Positions 17,928-27,211 are shown, numbered from the stretch's first letter. The stretch: 64,000 nucleotides of DNA from Exercitatus varius (GCF_029577735.1 NZ_JARQTO010000002.1:186001-250000), one strand, 5' to 3'. Made by a program: numbers and translations. The notes: generated from the sequence alone by a model not told the origin.

Positions 17928-18830
17928 ATGACAGACGAACACTCGAATAACGTTACTCAATTAGAGCCGACACAGAAAAAATCTTTTTTTGAATCACTTT
18001 TCGGTCGTTTTTTTCAAGGCGAACTGAAAAACCGGGAAGAACTGGTGGAAGTGATTCGCGATTCCGAACAAAACGAACTGATCGATCAAGATACCCGCGA
18101 AATGATTGAAGGCGTGATGGAAATCGCCGAATTGCGCGTTCGCGATATTATGATTCCTCGCTCGCAAATCGTGTTTATCGACGAGACCCAGGATTTAGAG
18201 GGCTGCCTGGATATTATCATCGAAACCGCGCATTCGCGTTTTCCGGTCATTGCCGATGAACGCGATAACGTACGGGGAATTCTGCATGCCAAGGATTTGC
18301 TGAAATTTCTGCGTGAAAAGCCGGAAGAATTCGATTTGAAACAGTTGCTGCGCCCGGTGGTGATCGTGCCGGAAAGCAAGCGAGTGGATCGCATGCTGAA
18401 GGAATTTCGTTCCGAACGTTTTCACATGGCGATTGTGGTGGATGAATTCGGCGCCATTTCGGGCTTGGTGACCATTGAAGATATTCTGGAACAAATTGTC
18501 GGCGATATTGAAGACGAATTCGACGAAGAAGAGATTGTCGCCAATATCCGACAGTTATCCCGGCATACTTATGCGGTGCGGGCGTTAACGGATATTGATG
18601 ATTTTAACGCCCAGTTCAATACGCATTTCGCCGATGAGGAAGTAGATACCATCGGCGGCGTAATTATGCAGGCGTTCGGTTATCTGCCGAAACGGGGCGA
18701 AGAAATCACCCTGGAAAATGTTCATTTTAAAGTGACTTCCGCCGATAGCCGCCGCATTATTCAATTGCGGGTGACCGTTACGGACGAGTTGACGGGAATC
18801 GAAAAGCCGGAAGAAACTCCGGAAGACTAA
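17928..18830 (+). CDS. corC: CorC/HlyC-family protein with CBS domains
   Basis: Soluble CorC (YbeX) homologue, linked in enterics to magnesium and cobalt homeostasis. It has two CBS domains (from LRVRDIMIPRSQIVFI near residue 68, and AIVVDEFGAISGLVTIEDILEQIVGDIEDEFDE) and a C-terminal CorC/HlyC transporter-associated domain. No membrane spans are seen. I use the ATG at 17928, giving 300 residues, rather than a non-ATG start 36 bases earlier. The neighbour lnt repeats the E. coli ybeX-lnt order. Confidence 0.93.
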   Translation: MTDEHSNNVTQLEPTQKKSFFESLFGRFFQGELKNREELVEVIRDSEQNELIDQDTREMIEGVMEIAELRVRDIMIPRSQIVFIDETQDLEGCLDIIIETAHSRFPVIADERDNVRGILHAKDLLKFLREKPEEFDLKQLLRPVVIVPESKRVDRMLKEFRSERFHMAIVVDEFGAISGLVTIEDILEQIVGDIEDEFDEEEIVANIRQLSRHTYAVRALTDIDDFNAQFNTHFADEEVDTIGGVIMQAFGYLPKRGEEITLENVHFKVTSADSRRIIQLRVTVTDELTGIEKPEETPED

Positions 18831-18917
18831 AAACAACGGATTTTTAGACCGTATTTATTATTCGGTTGGTGAATTTGACGGAAATTCAGCAACCGTTTTG
18901 TGTTTTATTGGATTTGT

Positions 18918-20453
18918 ATGAAAAATTTATTGCCTTATTTTATTGCGTCGATTTCAGGCGTTCTCGGCGTTTTGGCTTTTTCTCCCTACGATTACTGGAT
19001 TTGCGCCTATATTTCGCTGCTCGGTTTGCTGTATGCGGCAAAAACATCGAAAAAATCTACCGCACTTTGGGCGGCTTTTTTATGGGGTCTGAGCTTTTTT
19101 GCCGTCGGCACCGCCTGGCTGCATGTCAGCATTCACCAATTCGGCGGTTCGCCTTTGTGGTTGAGTTATATTTTAGTGCTGCTGCTGGCGGCGTATTTAT
19201 CTTTATATCCCGTTTTATTCGCTTATTTAATTCAACGTTTTAAAGTCCGTTCCGTAATGATGTTCCCCGTGCTGTGGACGTTCACGGAATTTCTGCGCGG
19301 TTGGATATTGACCGGTTTCCCGTGGTTGCAGTTCGGTTACACGCAAATTGATACGCCTTTTGCCGGCATTGCGCCGATTTTCGGCGTCACCGGATTAACA
19401 TTCTTTGTGATGTGGGTAAGTGCGGTCGTTTTTACCGTCGTTTCTGCGCTGTTAACCTCGCCGCGTAAAATCAATGTTGCCGCGGCGAACGGAATTTTGC
19501 TCTTGGTTGTGGCGGGATTGGCTTCGCTCAGTTCAAGCGTGAATTATGTCAAACCGGTTGAAGACAAAGCCATGACCGTCACGCTGGCGCAGGGAAATAT
19601 TGCGCAAAATCTGAAATGGGATCCGGCTTATTTGGATGCCACGCTGAAAATTTACGGACGCCTGATTAGCGAGCATCTCGGTAAGTCGGATTTGATCATC
19701 CTGCCGGAAAGCGCATTGCCGGCATTGGAAAACCGCATTCAGCCGTTTTTTGATGAACTGAAACGGGCGGTGAAAGACAGCAAAACCGAAGTGATGATTG
19801 GTTCGGTTTATCAGAATGAGAACGGCGGAAAGCTGTTTAACTCCATTGTGCTGGTGAATGAAGGCTATCAGCCGGAAAGCGCGCCGCGTTATAACAAACA
19901 CCATTTGGTGCCTTTCGGCGAATATGTGCCGTTGGAAACGATATTGCGACCGCTCGGTTCGGTGTTTAATCTGCCGATGTCGGCGTTCCAGCAGGGTAAG
20001 GAAATTCAGCCATCCTTGCTGACGAAAGATCATCGTTTTAACGCGGCGATTTGCTATGAAATCATTTTGGGCGCTCAATTACAGGCGAATCTGAAAAAGG
20101 ACACGGATTTTCTGTTAACCGTTTCTAATGACGCGTGGTTCGGCGACAGCCACGGCCCCTGGCAGCATTTTCAAATGGCGCGAATGCGGGCGTTGGAATT
20201 GGGTAAACCGCTAATCCGCGCCACCAATACGGGCGTGACGGCATTTATTGATGCCCGGGGGAAAATTATCAGCTCGGCGCCGCAATTTGAAGAAACCGCA
20301 CTAACCGCGCGCATTGCGCCGACGGAAGGGCAAACGCCTTATGCGGCGTTAGGCGATAAACCGCTTTACGGATTGGCGTTGTTGTTGCTGATCATGCGCA
20401 TTTTAGGCGAGTGGATTAAGCGGAAAATGCTAAAAAACATTCATCAGGCTTAA
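18918..20453 (+). CDS. lnt: Apolipoprotein N-acyltransferase Lnt
   Basis: Inner-membrane enzyme that adds the third acyl chain to the N-terminal Cys of lipoproteins. About six or seven hydrophobic segments fill residues 1-210. A nitrilase-like catalytic domain follows with the expected triad: Glu in ILPESALPALE, Lys in NKHHLVPFGEYVP and Cys in AAICYEIILG. The start is the ATG at 18918 (511 residues). USS copies occur at 19059-19067 and 19418-19426. It probably shares a transcript with corC, 87 bases upstream. Confidence 0.96.
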   Translation: MKNLLPYFIASISGVLGVLAFSPYDYWICAYISLLGLLYAAKTSKKSTALWAAFLWGLSFFAVGTAWLHVSIHQFGGSPLWLSYILVLLLAAYLSLYPVLFAYLIQRFKVRSVMMFPVLWTFTEFLRGWILTGFPWLQFGYTQIDTPFAGIAPIFGVTGLTFFVMWVSAVVFTVVSALLTSPRKINVAAANGILLLVVAGLASLSSSVNYVKPVEDKAMTVTLAQGNIAQNLKWDPAYLDATLKIYGRLISEHLGKSDLIILPESALPALENRIQPFFDELKRAVKDSKTEVMIGSVYQNENGGKLFNSIVLVNEGYQPESAPRYNKHHLVPFGEYVPLETILRPLGSVFNLPMSAFQQGKEIQPSLLTKDHRFNAAICYEIILGAQLQANLKKDTDFLLTVSNDAWFGDSHGPWQHFQMARMRALELGKPLIRATNTGVTAFIDARGKIISSAPQFEETALTARIAPTEGQTPYAALGDKPLYGLALLLLIMRILGEWIKRKMLKNIHQA

Positions 20454-20458
20454 AAGAA

Positions 20459-20489
20459 AAATCCCGGAAGCCGTTCGGTTCCGGGATTT
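20459..20489. terminator. Bidirectional terminator between lnt and infA
   Basis: AAATCCCGGAA and TTCCGGGATTT form a perfect 11-bp stem around a 9-base loop, with A-rich sequence to the left and T-rich to the right. It lies between the convergent lnt (+) and infA (-). Confidence 0.85.
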
Positions 20490-20500
20490 CTATCATCGGT

Positions 20501-20719
20501 TTATCGGGCGCGGAATACGATACGACCTTTGGTTAAATCGTAAGGCGTCATTTCCACTGTAACTTTGTCGCCGGTTAAAATACGGATGTAGTTTTTGCGC
20601 ATTTTGCCGGAAATGTGCGCCGTTAAAATATGACCGTTTTCAAGTTCTACGCGGAACATGGTGTTCGGCAGGGTTTCTAAAATCGTGCCCTGCATTTCAA
20701 TACTGTCTTCTTTAGCCAT
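20501..20719 (-). CDS. infA: Translation initiation factor IF-1
   Basis: Small S1/OB-fold protein that binds the 30S A site during initiation. The 72 residues are full length and show the usual MAKEDSIEMQGTILETLPNTMFRV start and the DKVTVEMTPYDLTKGRI end. It is a single gene on the minus strand, convergent with lnt. Confidence 0.98.
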   Translation of the reverse strand: MAKEDSIEMQGTILETLPNTMFRVELENGHILTAHISGKMRKNYIRILTGDKVTVEMTPYDLTKGRIVFRAR

Positions 20720-20864
20720 TCGCTATTAAGTCCTTTGTTTTAAGTAATATAAAGTAAAAACGGCGTGATTATACTCGTTAAACCGTAAGACTGAAAGGAT
20801 TTTTGTGCGATTTTTCTACAACTATGCTATGTTTAACCGCAAAATTTTGCGGATAGGCACGAAT

Positions 20865-23177
20865 ATGACAATCAAACGACAGGTGATAACCGCCGCCCAT
20901 TGGGGCGGATTAAAAGTGACGGTGGAAAACGGCATAATTACCCGTTCCGCTACGGCGTTTTCCGCCGAGCCGGAGAATGAGCTGCAAACCGTTGTCGCCG
21001 AACAGGTTTACAGTCCGTGCCGGGTGAAATTTCCCATGATCAGAAAAGGATTTTTTGAAGGAAATTCCGACCGCACTTTACGCGGACGGGATCAATGGAT
21101 TCGCCTATCCTGGCCGCAGGCGTTGGATTGGGTGCACAACGAACTGACGCGCGTGCGCCAAAACTATGGCGCCCAGGCTATTTTCGGCGGTTCTTACGGT
21201 TGGAAAAGTTCCGGTGCGTTGCATTCCTCGCGAACTTTATTGCAGCGTTATCTCAATCTCACCGGCGGTTTTGTTAACAGTTTCGGCGATTATTCCACCG
21301 CCGCGGCGCAGCAAATTCTGCCTTATGTAGTAGGCGGTAACGAAGTTTATCAACAAACTTCCGCTTGGGAAACCGTGCTTGCCCATTCGGAGATTATCGT
21401 GTTGTGGGGCGCGAATCCTCTCACGACGTTACGTAATACCTGGACGGCGACGGATCAGCAGGGTATCGCTTATTTTCGGCAGGCGCAGCAAGCCGGTAAA
21501 CGGATTATTTGTATCGACCCCGTTCGCTCCCAAAGTTGTGAACGGCTAAAGGCGGAATGGTTGCCGATTCACGCGGGCACCGATGTTGCGTTAATGTTAG
21601 CCTTGGCATATACGCTGGCGGAAGAAGCGCTGCTCGATCGCGCCTTCCTGCGCACCCATACTCAAGGTTACGAGATTTTCGAATCCTATTTACTGGGAAA
21701 AACCGACAATCAACCGAAAAACGCGCAATGGGCGAGCCGGATTTGCGGCTTGCCTGCCTCGCAAATTCAGCAGCTTGCCCGCGATTTTTCCCGTCATCGA
21801 ACTCTATTGATGGCGGGATGGGGCATGCAGCGACGGAAATACGGCGAGCAACCGGCATGGATGTTGGTGGTGTTGGCCGCCATGCTAGGGCAAATCGGTT
21901 TGCCGGGCGGCGGTTTCAGTTTCAGTCATGTTAACGGTAACGGCGGCGTCGCGCGAACGCAGGCGGGCGTGTTGGGCAAAATCAGCGAAAAACCGACGAA
22001 TTTTCGCCCGCACTTTACGGCCGCCATTCCCGTTTCGCGTTTGACGGATGCCTTGTTACATCCGCATAAAACGATTTCTTTCAACGGCGGCAAAATTACT
22101 TATCCCGACATTAAACTGATTTACTGGGCGGGCGGCAATCCGCTGTCGCAGCAGCATGATCTCAATCTTGCGGCGCGAGCCTGGCGGCGACCGGAATGCA
22201 TTATCGTCAATGAAATCAACTGGACGGCGACCGCAAAAATGGCGGACATTGTGTTGCCGGTCACCACCAGTTTCGAACGCAATGATTTAACCCAGTCCGG
22301 CTCTTTTTCCATGCGGCATTTGTTGCCGATGAAGCAAGCGGTGCCGCCGCAATTTGAAGCGAAAAACGATTACGATATTTTTCTTGAGCTGGCGAAACGG
22401 GCGGGCGTTGCGGAACAGTTTAGCGAAGGTAAAACCGAGTGGGATTGGTTACGCGAGTTTTATTCGTCGCTGCAAAAGTGCGGTCAAAATTTACCGAGTT
22501 TTGATGATTTCTGGCGCGCCAATCGGCCGTTGATTTTTGCCGCCGAGGAATCGGATAAATATTGGGTGAAATATGCGGATTTCCGTCGCGATCCGCAGGC
22601 GAACCCGCTCAACACGGCGTCCGGCAAAATTGAAATTTATTCGCAAACCGTGGCGGCGATGCGGTACGCCGATTGCCCAGGGCATCCGGTGTGGTTTGAA
22701 CCCGAGGAAAATGCGCAGCATGGCGACGCGCGTTATCCGTTAACTCTGGTGACGCCTCATTCGCCTTATCGCCTGCACAGCCAGCTGGCGCAGACTTCGT
22801 TGCGTCGGCATTATGCGTTAAACGGACGCGAGCCGGCCTGGATTCATCCGATTGACGCCAAAGCCCGCGGAATTTGCCATGGCAATGTGATTTGCATTGA
22901 AAGTCCGCGCGGGCGGGTATTGGCCGCCGCCCTGGTGACGGAATCCGTGCGGCAAGGCGTTATCGCGTTGTATCAGGGCGCGTGGTATGACCCGTTAAAT
23001 CCGGGCGAAACAGAAAATCCGCTATGTAAAAACGGCTGCGCCAATGTGCTCACCCCGGATGAAAGTTCGTCTCAATTATCCCAAGGCAATGCACCGAACG
23101 GTTGTGCCGTTCAGGTGACGAAATTTATCGGTAAAGCGCCCGAAATAACGGCATTTTTGCCGCCCGATGGCGCTTGA
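20865..23177 (+). CDS. Cytoplasmic BisC/TorZ-like molybdopterin oxidoreductase
   Basis: Member of the DMSO reductase family (bis-MGD cofactor) related to biotin sulfoxide reductase BisC and to TorZ. It keeps the family run TAAHWGGLKV, GSYGWKSSGALHSSRTLLQRY, the molybdenum-ligand serine in GDYSTAAAQQI, GANPLTTLRNTW, WAGGNPLSQQHD and TASGKIEIYS. Unlike the torZ product downstream it has no twin-arginine signal, so it should stay in the cytoplasm like BisC. I start at the ATG at 20865 (770 residues); the upstream ATG at 20829 is an alternative. It is a diverged tandem paralogue of torZ, and both share a USS at the same aligned site (GNSDRTLRGRD). Substrate unknown: an S- or N-oxide is likely. 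Confidence 0.88.
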   Translation: MTIKRQVITAAHWGGLKVTVENGIITRSATAFSAEPENELQTVVAEQVYSPCRVKFPMIRKGFFEGNSDRTLRGRDQWIRLSWPQALDWVHNELTRVRQNYGAQAIFGGSYGWKSSGALHSSRTLLQRYLNLTGGFVNSFGDYSTAAAQQILPYVVGGNEVYQQTSAWETVLAHSEIIVLWGANPLTTLRNTWTATDQQGIAYFRQAQQAGKRIICIDPVRSQSCERLKAEWLPIHAGTDVALMLALAYTLAEEALLDRAFLRTHTQGYEIFESYLLGKTDNQPKNAQWASRICGLPASQIQQLARDFSRHRTLLMAGWGMQRRKYGEQPAWMLVVLAAMLGQIGLPGGGFSFSHVNGNGGVARTQAGVLGKISEKPTNFRPHFTAAIPVSRLTDALLHPHKTISFNGGKITYPDIKLIYWAGGNPLSQQHDLNLAARAWRRPECIIVNEINWTATAKMADIVLPVTTSFERNDLTQSGSFSMRHLLPMKQAVPPQFEAKNDYDIFLELAKRAGVAEQFSEGKTEWDWLREFYSSLQKCGQNLPSFDDFWRANRPLIFAAEESDKYWVKYADFRRDPQANPLNTASGKIEIYSQTVAAMRYADCPGHPVWFEPEENAQHGDARYPLTLVTPHSPYRLHSQLAQTSLRRHYALNGREPAWIHPIDAKARGICHGNVICIESPRGRVLAAALVTESVRQGVIALYQGAWYDPLNPGETENPLCKNGCANVLTPDESSSQLSQGNAPNGCAVQVTKFIGKAPEITAFLPPDGA

Positions 23178-23200
23178 ATCGCCGTTCAAACAAAAAACAT

Positions 23201-23363
23201 CGGTATTATGTAGCAGTTGCACAAACATTTAATGTTTTCGTAGGGGCGGGGTTTATCCCCGCCCGAATCTCATTCAAATATCAGGGCTTACGGGCGGGGA
23301 TAAACCCCGCCCCTACATAAATTTTCCTAAAATTAACTTTTGTGCAACTGCTACATAATACCG
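23201..23363. repeat. Nested palindromic MITE-like element
   Basis: Outer arms of 25 bp (23201-23225 and 23339-23363) are perfect inverted copies starting CGGTATTATGTAGCAG. Inner arms of 26 bp (23240-23265 and 23291-23316, GTAGGGGCGGGGTTTATCCC...) are also perfect inverted copies, and each inner arm is itself nearly palindromic. There is no ORF inside. The structure suggests a small non-autonomous mobile element or a REP-like unit. It separates the cytoplasmic paralogue from torYZ. Confidence 0.8.
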
Positions 23364-23377
23364 AAAAACATCATTAT

Positions 23378-23423
23378 TTTTGACCGCACTTTTGATCCGC
23401 TCCCAAAAGTGCGGTCAAATTTT
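23378..23423. terminator. USS-pair terminator upstream of torY
   Basis: Two inverted USS cores (23383-23391 and 23407-23415) form the stem TTTGACCGCACTTTTG / CAAAAGTGCGGTCAAA, followed by TTTTTC. It should stop transcription arriving from the upstream molybdoenzyme gene before torY. Confidence 0.7.
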
Positions 23424-23480
23424 TCAACGTTTTTTATTTGTTCAATCATACAAAAACGGGGAAAGGATAACGGACAAACT

Positions 23481-23567
23481 TTGATCTTGATCCTGTTTTT
23501 GTTGTTTTCCGGTTGCGCCGAAACGCACCGACAGAGTACATTACTTCGTGACGTTTACCTATATTAA
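23481..23567 (+). CDS. Possible 28-residue lipoprotein-like ORF before torY
   Basis: A short frame from TTG at 23481 encodes a hydrophobic stretch (ILILFLLF) ending in a lipobox-like Phe-Ser-Gly-Cys, then 16 polar residues, stopping 35 bases before torY. A weak GGATAACGG lies upstream. I recognise no family; it may be a chance ORF or a gene remnant. The lipoprotein-like layout is the only support. Confidence 0.25.
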   Translation: MILILFLLFSGCAETHRQSTLLRDVYLY

Positions 23568-23602
23568 GGTAGTAAATTTATTTTTATTATACGGAGTGAT
23601 TT

Positions 23603-24697
23603 ATGGCGAAACGGAAAATTTCACTCATCGGCGGATTGGTGCTGATGGGCTTGGGTGCGGCGGCGGTGTTGGGCGTTCAGAAAACGTTGAAAGCGACCAA
23701 TTCGACGGAATTTTGTGTCAGTTGCCATTCAATGGAGCACCCTAAGGCGGAATGGGAGGGTTCTGCGCACTTTTCCAATGCTCAAGGCATTCGTGCCGAT
23801 TGTGCGGATTGTCACGTGCCGCAGGAAAACGGTTTGCATTATTTGAAAGCGAAATTTATTGCGCTGAAAGATTTGTGGTACACCGTGACCGACAAGCTGC
23901 CGGACAAACAGGCTTACGAACAACATCGTGCGGAAATGGCGAAAACCGTGTGGGAAGATATGAAAGCCAACGATTCGGAAACTTGTCGCTCCTGTCATAG
24001 TTTTGAAGCCATGGAAATTTCCGCTCAGAAACCGGCGGCACAGGATTTCCATACGCAGGCCAAAGAAAACGGACAAACCTGTATTGATTGTCACAAAGGT
24101 ATCGTTCATTTCTTACCGGAAGATAAAAACGATAACGGCGGCGATACCGAATTGGCAAAACACGGTGGTCAGCTTTCCGCTGAAAGCAAGGTGTTGTATG
24201 CGTTGGCCGTCAGTACGGCGAAATCCGCTAACGGCGGCGAGGTGCGCTTAATGCCGTTTGCCGAATTAACGGATTGGAAAGCCGAGGGCGAAAATGTGGC
24301 GGCAAGTCTGCACGGTTGGCAGCAGGCGGGAGCGGAAAGCGTGCTTTATACCGGCTTAGGACAGCGGATTACCGCTGCGGTATTGGATGACGAAGCGAAA
24401 GCCAATCTGCAAGTGAAAAACAAAGTGCATGATTCCGTGACCGATTCGCAATGGTCTGAGGTGATGTTGCCGATTAATGCGCCGAAAAATGCGGTTACCT
24501 CCGATATTAATTCGCTCAATGCCTTCGGTAAAAATCTGAATGAAACCCATTGTAGCGGTTGCCATGCGCCGATCGCGGCGGATCATTACACGGCAAATCA
24601 ATGGATTGGCGTGGTGAATTCCATGAAAGATCGCACTTCGATGACAAAAGAACAGGTGCGCGCGCTCACCATTTATCTACAACGCAATGCAAAATAA
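23603..24697 (+). CDS. torY: Pentaheme c-type cytochrome TorY
   Basis: Membrane-anchored electron donor of the TorC/NapC/NirT family that passes quinol electrons to the periplasmic reductase TorZ. One N-terminal membrane anchor (residues 5-26) is followed by four CXXCH heme sites (CVSCH, CADCH, CRSCH, CIDCH) in the NapC-like part. A fifth (CSGCH) lies in the C-terminal domain that contacts the reductase. Length 364 is typical. The ATG at 23603 has an ACGGAG ribosome site. torZ starts 11 bases after its stop. Confidence 0.94.
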   Translation: MAKRKISLIGGLVLMGLGAAAVLGVQKTLKATNSTEFCVSCHSMEHPKAEWEGSAHFSNAQGIRADCADCHVPQENGLHYLKAKFIALKDLWYTVTDKLPDKQAYEQHRAEMAKTVWEDMKANDSETCRSCHSFEAMEISAQKPAAQDFHTQAKENGQTCIDCHKGIVHFLPEDKNDNGGDTELAKHGGQLSAESKVLYALAVSTAKSANGGEVRLMPFAELTDWKAEGENVAASLHGWQQAGAESVLYTGLGQRITAAVLDDEAKANLQVKNKVHDSVTDSQWSEVMLPINAPKNAVTSDINSLNAFGKNLNETHCSGCHAPIAADHYTANQWIGVVNSMKDRTSMTKEQVRALTIYLQRNAK

Positions 24698-24708
24698 GGA
24701 TGGAAAAC

Positions 24709-27177
24709 ATGAAAGAAAAAATCAATCAAAGACGTCGCGATTTCTTGAAAACTTCATCTTTAGGCGTGGCGGGGGCAGCCCTGGCCGGCGGCAGTTTAAC
24801 CGCCGGTTCGTTGCAGGCGAAAGAAACGGCGGAATCGCGAACCGTCGTGACGGCCGCTCATTGGGGACCGCTCGGCGTGGTGATAGAAAACGGCAAAGTA
24901 GTGAAATCCGGTGCGGCTATTCCTGCGCCGATTGAAAACGAACTGCAATCCGTGGTGGCGGATCAACTTTATAGCGAAGCCCGGGTGAAATATCCGATGG
25001 TGCGCAAAGGCTATTTAACGGGAAATTCCGACCGCACTTTGCGCGGGCGGGACGAGTGGGTGCGCGTTTCCTGGGAACAGGCGCTGGACTTGGTGGCAAA
25101 CGAAATAAAACGGGTGCGGGAAAAATACGGTGCAACCGGTGTGTTTGCCGGCTCTTACGGTTGGTATAGTGCGGGCGCTTTGCATGCCGCCCGTACGTTG
25201 TTGCACCGTTATATGAACGTTACCGGCGGTTTTGTGGGGACGAAAGGAGACTATTCCACCGGCGCCGCACAGGTCATTATGCCGCACGTGTTGGGGACAA
25301 TTGAAGTTTACGAACAGCAAACCAGCTGGGAAGTTTTACTGGAAAGCACCGATATTATTGTGTTATGGGGCGCAAATCCATTGACCACCATGCGCATTGC
25401 CTGGACTTCGACGGATCAAAAAGGAATTGAATATTTCAAAAAATTTAAAGAAACCGGTAAACGGATTATTTGTATCGATCCGGTTCGTAACGAAAGTTGC
25501 GAATATCTGGGCGCGGAGTGGATTCCGCTTAACACCGCTACAGATGTGCCTTTGATGTTGGGAATGGCGCATACTTTGGTCAGTGAAGACAAACACGATA
25601 AAGCTTTCCTGAAAAAATACACGCGCGGTTATGAGAAATTCGAAGAATATTTGTTGGGGAAAACGGACGGTCAAGTGAAAGACGCCGAATGGGCAAGTCG
25701 TATTTCCGGCGTGCCGGCGGAGGTGATTAAAACTTTGGCGCATGATTTCCGCGAAAAACGTACGATGCTGATGGGCGGTTGGGGAATGCAGCGTCAACGC
25801 CACGGCGAACAGGCTCATTGGATGCTGGTAACTTTGGCGTCCATGCTCGGACAAATCGGTTTACCGGGCGGCGGTTTCGGCTTCAGTTACCATTATTCGA
25901 ACGGCGGGGTCCCGACCGCAACCGGCGGCGTGCTGGGTTCGATTACGGCGAATCCGTCCGTGGCGGCCGGTGCGAAAACCTGGCTGGATGAAACCTCGCA
26001 ATATTCGTTTCCGTTGGCGCGCTTAACGGATGCGCTGTTAAATCCGGGAAAAGTGATTCAATATAACGGTTCCGAAGTCACTTATCCCGAAATTAAGCTG
26101 ATTTATTGGTGCGGCGGCAATCCGTACAGCCATCATCAGGATACCAACTTAATGGTGAAAGCCTGGCGCAAACCGGACACCATTATCGTTAACGAAGTGA
26201 ACTGGACGGCAACGGCGCGCATGGCGGATATTGTCTTGCCGGCGACCACCAGTTATGAGCGTAACGACTTAACCATGTCCGGCGATTATTCCATGCTGAA
26301 TATTTTTCCGATGAAGCAGGTTGTGGAGCCGCAATTTGAAGCCAAAAACGACTTTGAGATTTTTGCCGAACTGGCAAAACGTGCGGGGGTAGAAGAACAG
26401 TTCACCGAAGGTAAAACGGAAATGCAATGGCTGAGAGAATTCTATCAAACCGCTTTTACCGCAGCGCGTAACGCCCGTGTTACTATGCCGAAATTCGAGC
26501 GGTTCTGGCAGGAAAATAAACCGATTACCTTTGAAACGTCGGAAAAAGCGAAAAAATGGGTCCGTTATGAAGAATTTCGTGAAGATCCGTTACTGAATCC
26601 GTTGGGAACGCCATCCGGCAAAATTGAGATTTTTTCCGAAACTATCGCCAAGATGAATTATGACGATTGCAAAGGTTACCCGAGTTGGATGGAGCCGGAG
26701 GAATACGCCGGCAAGGTTACGGCGGAATATCCGCTCGCGCTGGTCACGCCGCATCCGTATTACCGTTTGCACAGCCAGTTGGCGCACACCTCATTGCGTC
26801 AGAAATACGCGGTGAAGGATCGCGAACCGGTGCTGATTCATCCGGACGATGCGAAATCCCGCAATATTGCCGACGGCGACATTGTTCGCATTGAAAGCCC
26901 TCGCGGGCAAGTGTTGGCGGGAGCGGTCGTGACCGACGGCATCATTAAAGGCACGATCGCTTTACATGAAGGCGCCTGGTACGATCCGCTAAATCCGGGC
27001 GAAACGGAAAAACCGCTGTGTAAAAACGGTTGCGCCAACGTGTTAACCCGCGATGAAGGCACGTCGAAACTGGCGCAGGGAAATTCGCCGAATACCTGTA
27101 TCGTACAAATCGAGAAATATCGGGGCGAAGCGCCGGAAGTGACGGTGTTCAAACAGCCTAAAACGGAAAAACTTTAA
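24709..27177 (+). CDS. torZ: Periplasmic S/N-oxide reductase TorZ (Tat-exported)
   Basis: bis-MGD molybdoenzyme acting in the periplasm as terminal reductase with TorY. A twin-arginine signal (QRRRDFLKTSSLGVAGAALAGG) covers about the first 40 residues. Core motifs are GSYGWYSAGALH, the molybdenum-ligand serine in GDYSTGAAQVIMPHV, WGANPLTTMRIAWTSTD, WGMQRQRHGEQAHWM and CKNGCANVLTRDEGTS. I choose the ATG at 24709, well spaced from AAGGA (822 residues); an ATG 9 bases upstream is possible. The substrate may be TMAO, DMSO, biotin sulfoxide or methionine sulfoxide; I recall the Haemophilus homologue (MtsZ) being assigned to methionine sulfoxide. Confidence 0.92.
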   Translation: MKEKINQRRRDFLKTSSLGVAGAALAGGSLTAGSLQAKETAESRTVVTAAHWGPLGVVIENGKVVKSGAAIPAPIENELQSVVADQLYSEARVKYPMVRKGYLTGNSDRTLRGRDEWVRVSWEQALDLVANEIKRVREKYGATGVFAGSYGWYSAGALHAARTLLHRYMNVTGGFVGTKGDYSTGAAQVIMPHVLGTIEVYEQQTSWEVLLESTDIIVLWGANPLTTMRIAWTSTDQKGIEYFKKFKETGKRIICIDPVRNESCEYLGAEWIPLNTATDVPLMLGMAHTLVSEDKHDKAFLKKYTRGYEKFEEYLLGKTDGQVKDAEWASRISGVPAEVIKTLAHDFREKRTMLMGGWGMQRQRHGEQAHWMLVTLASMLGQIGLPGGGFGFSYHYSNGGVPTATGGVLGSITANPSVAAGAKTWLDETSQYSFPLARLTDALLNPGKVIQYNGSEVTYPEIKLIYWCGGNPYSHHQDTNLMVKAWRKPDTIIVNEVNWTATARMADIVLPATTSYERNDLTMSGDYSMLNIFPMKQVVEPQFEAKNDFEIFAELAKRAGVEEQFTEGKTEMQWLREFYQTAFTAARNARVTMPKFERFWQENKPITFETSEKAKKWVRYEEFREDPLLNPLGTPSGKIEIFSETIAKMNYDDCKGYPSWMEPEEYAGKVTAEYPLALVTPHPYYRLHSQLAHTSLRQKYAVKDREPVLIHPDDAKSRNIADGDIVRIESPRGQVLAGAVVTDGIIKGTIALHEGAWYDPLNPGETEKPLCKNGCANVLTRDEGTSKLAQGNSPNTCIVQIEKYRGEAPEVTVFKQPKTEKL

Positions 27178-27184
27178 AAAAATC

Positions 27185-27211
27185 GACCGCACTTTTGCTG
27201 CGGTCTTTTTT
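27185..27211 (+). terminator. Terminator after torZ
   Basis: GACCGC (27185-27190) pairs with GCGGTC (27200-27205), followed by six T. The left arm is part of a USS (27186-27194). It separates torYZ from mreB. Confidence 0.65.

Noticed and set aside
19533..20078. Antisense frame opposite lnt (181 codons)
   Set aside because: Overlaps the conserved nitrilase domain of lnt fully; composition is that of a shadow frame.
20805..20864. N-terminal extension of the cytoplasmic molybdoenzyme as a signal peptide
   Set aside because: The extension lacks a twin-arginine motif and a Sec-type hydrophobic core, and the downstream ATG at 20865 matches the BisC-type start.
23178..23602. Insertion sequence upstream of torY
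   Set aside because: Perfect inverted repeats are present, but the 163-bp element has no transposase frame, so it is at most a non-autonomous element.
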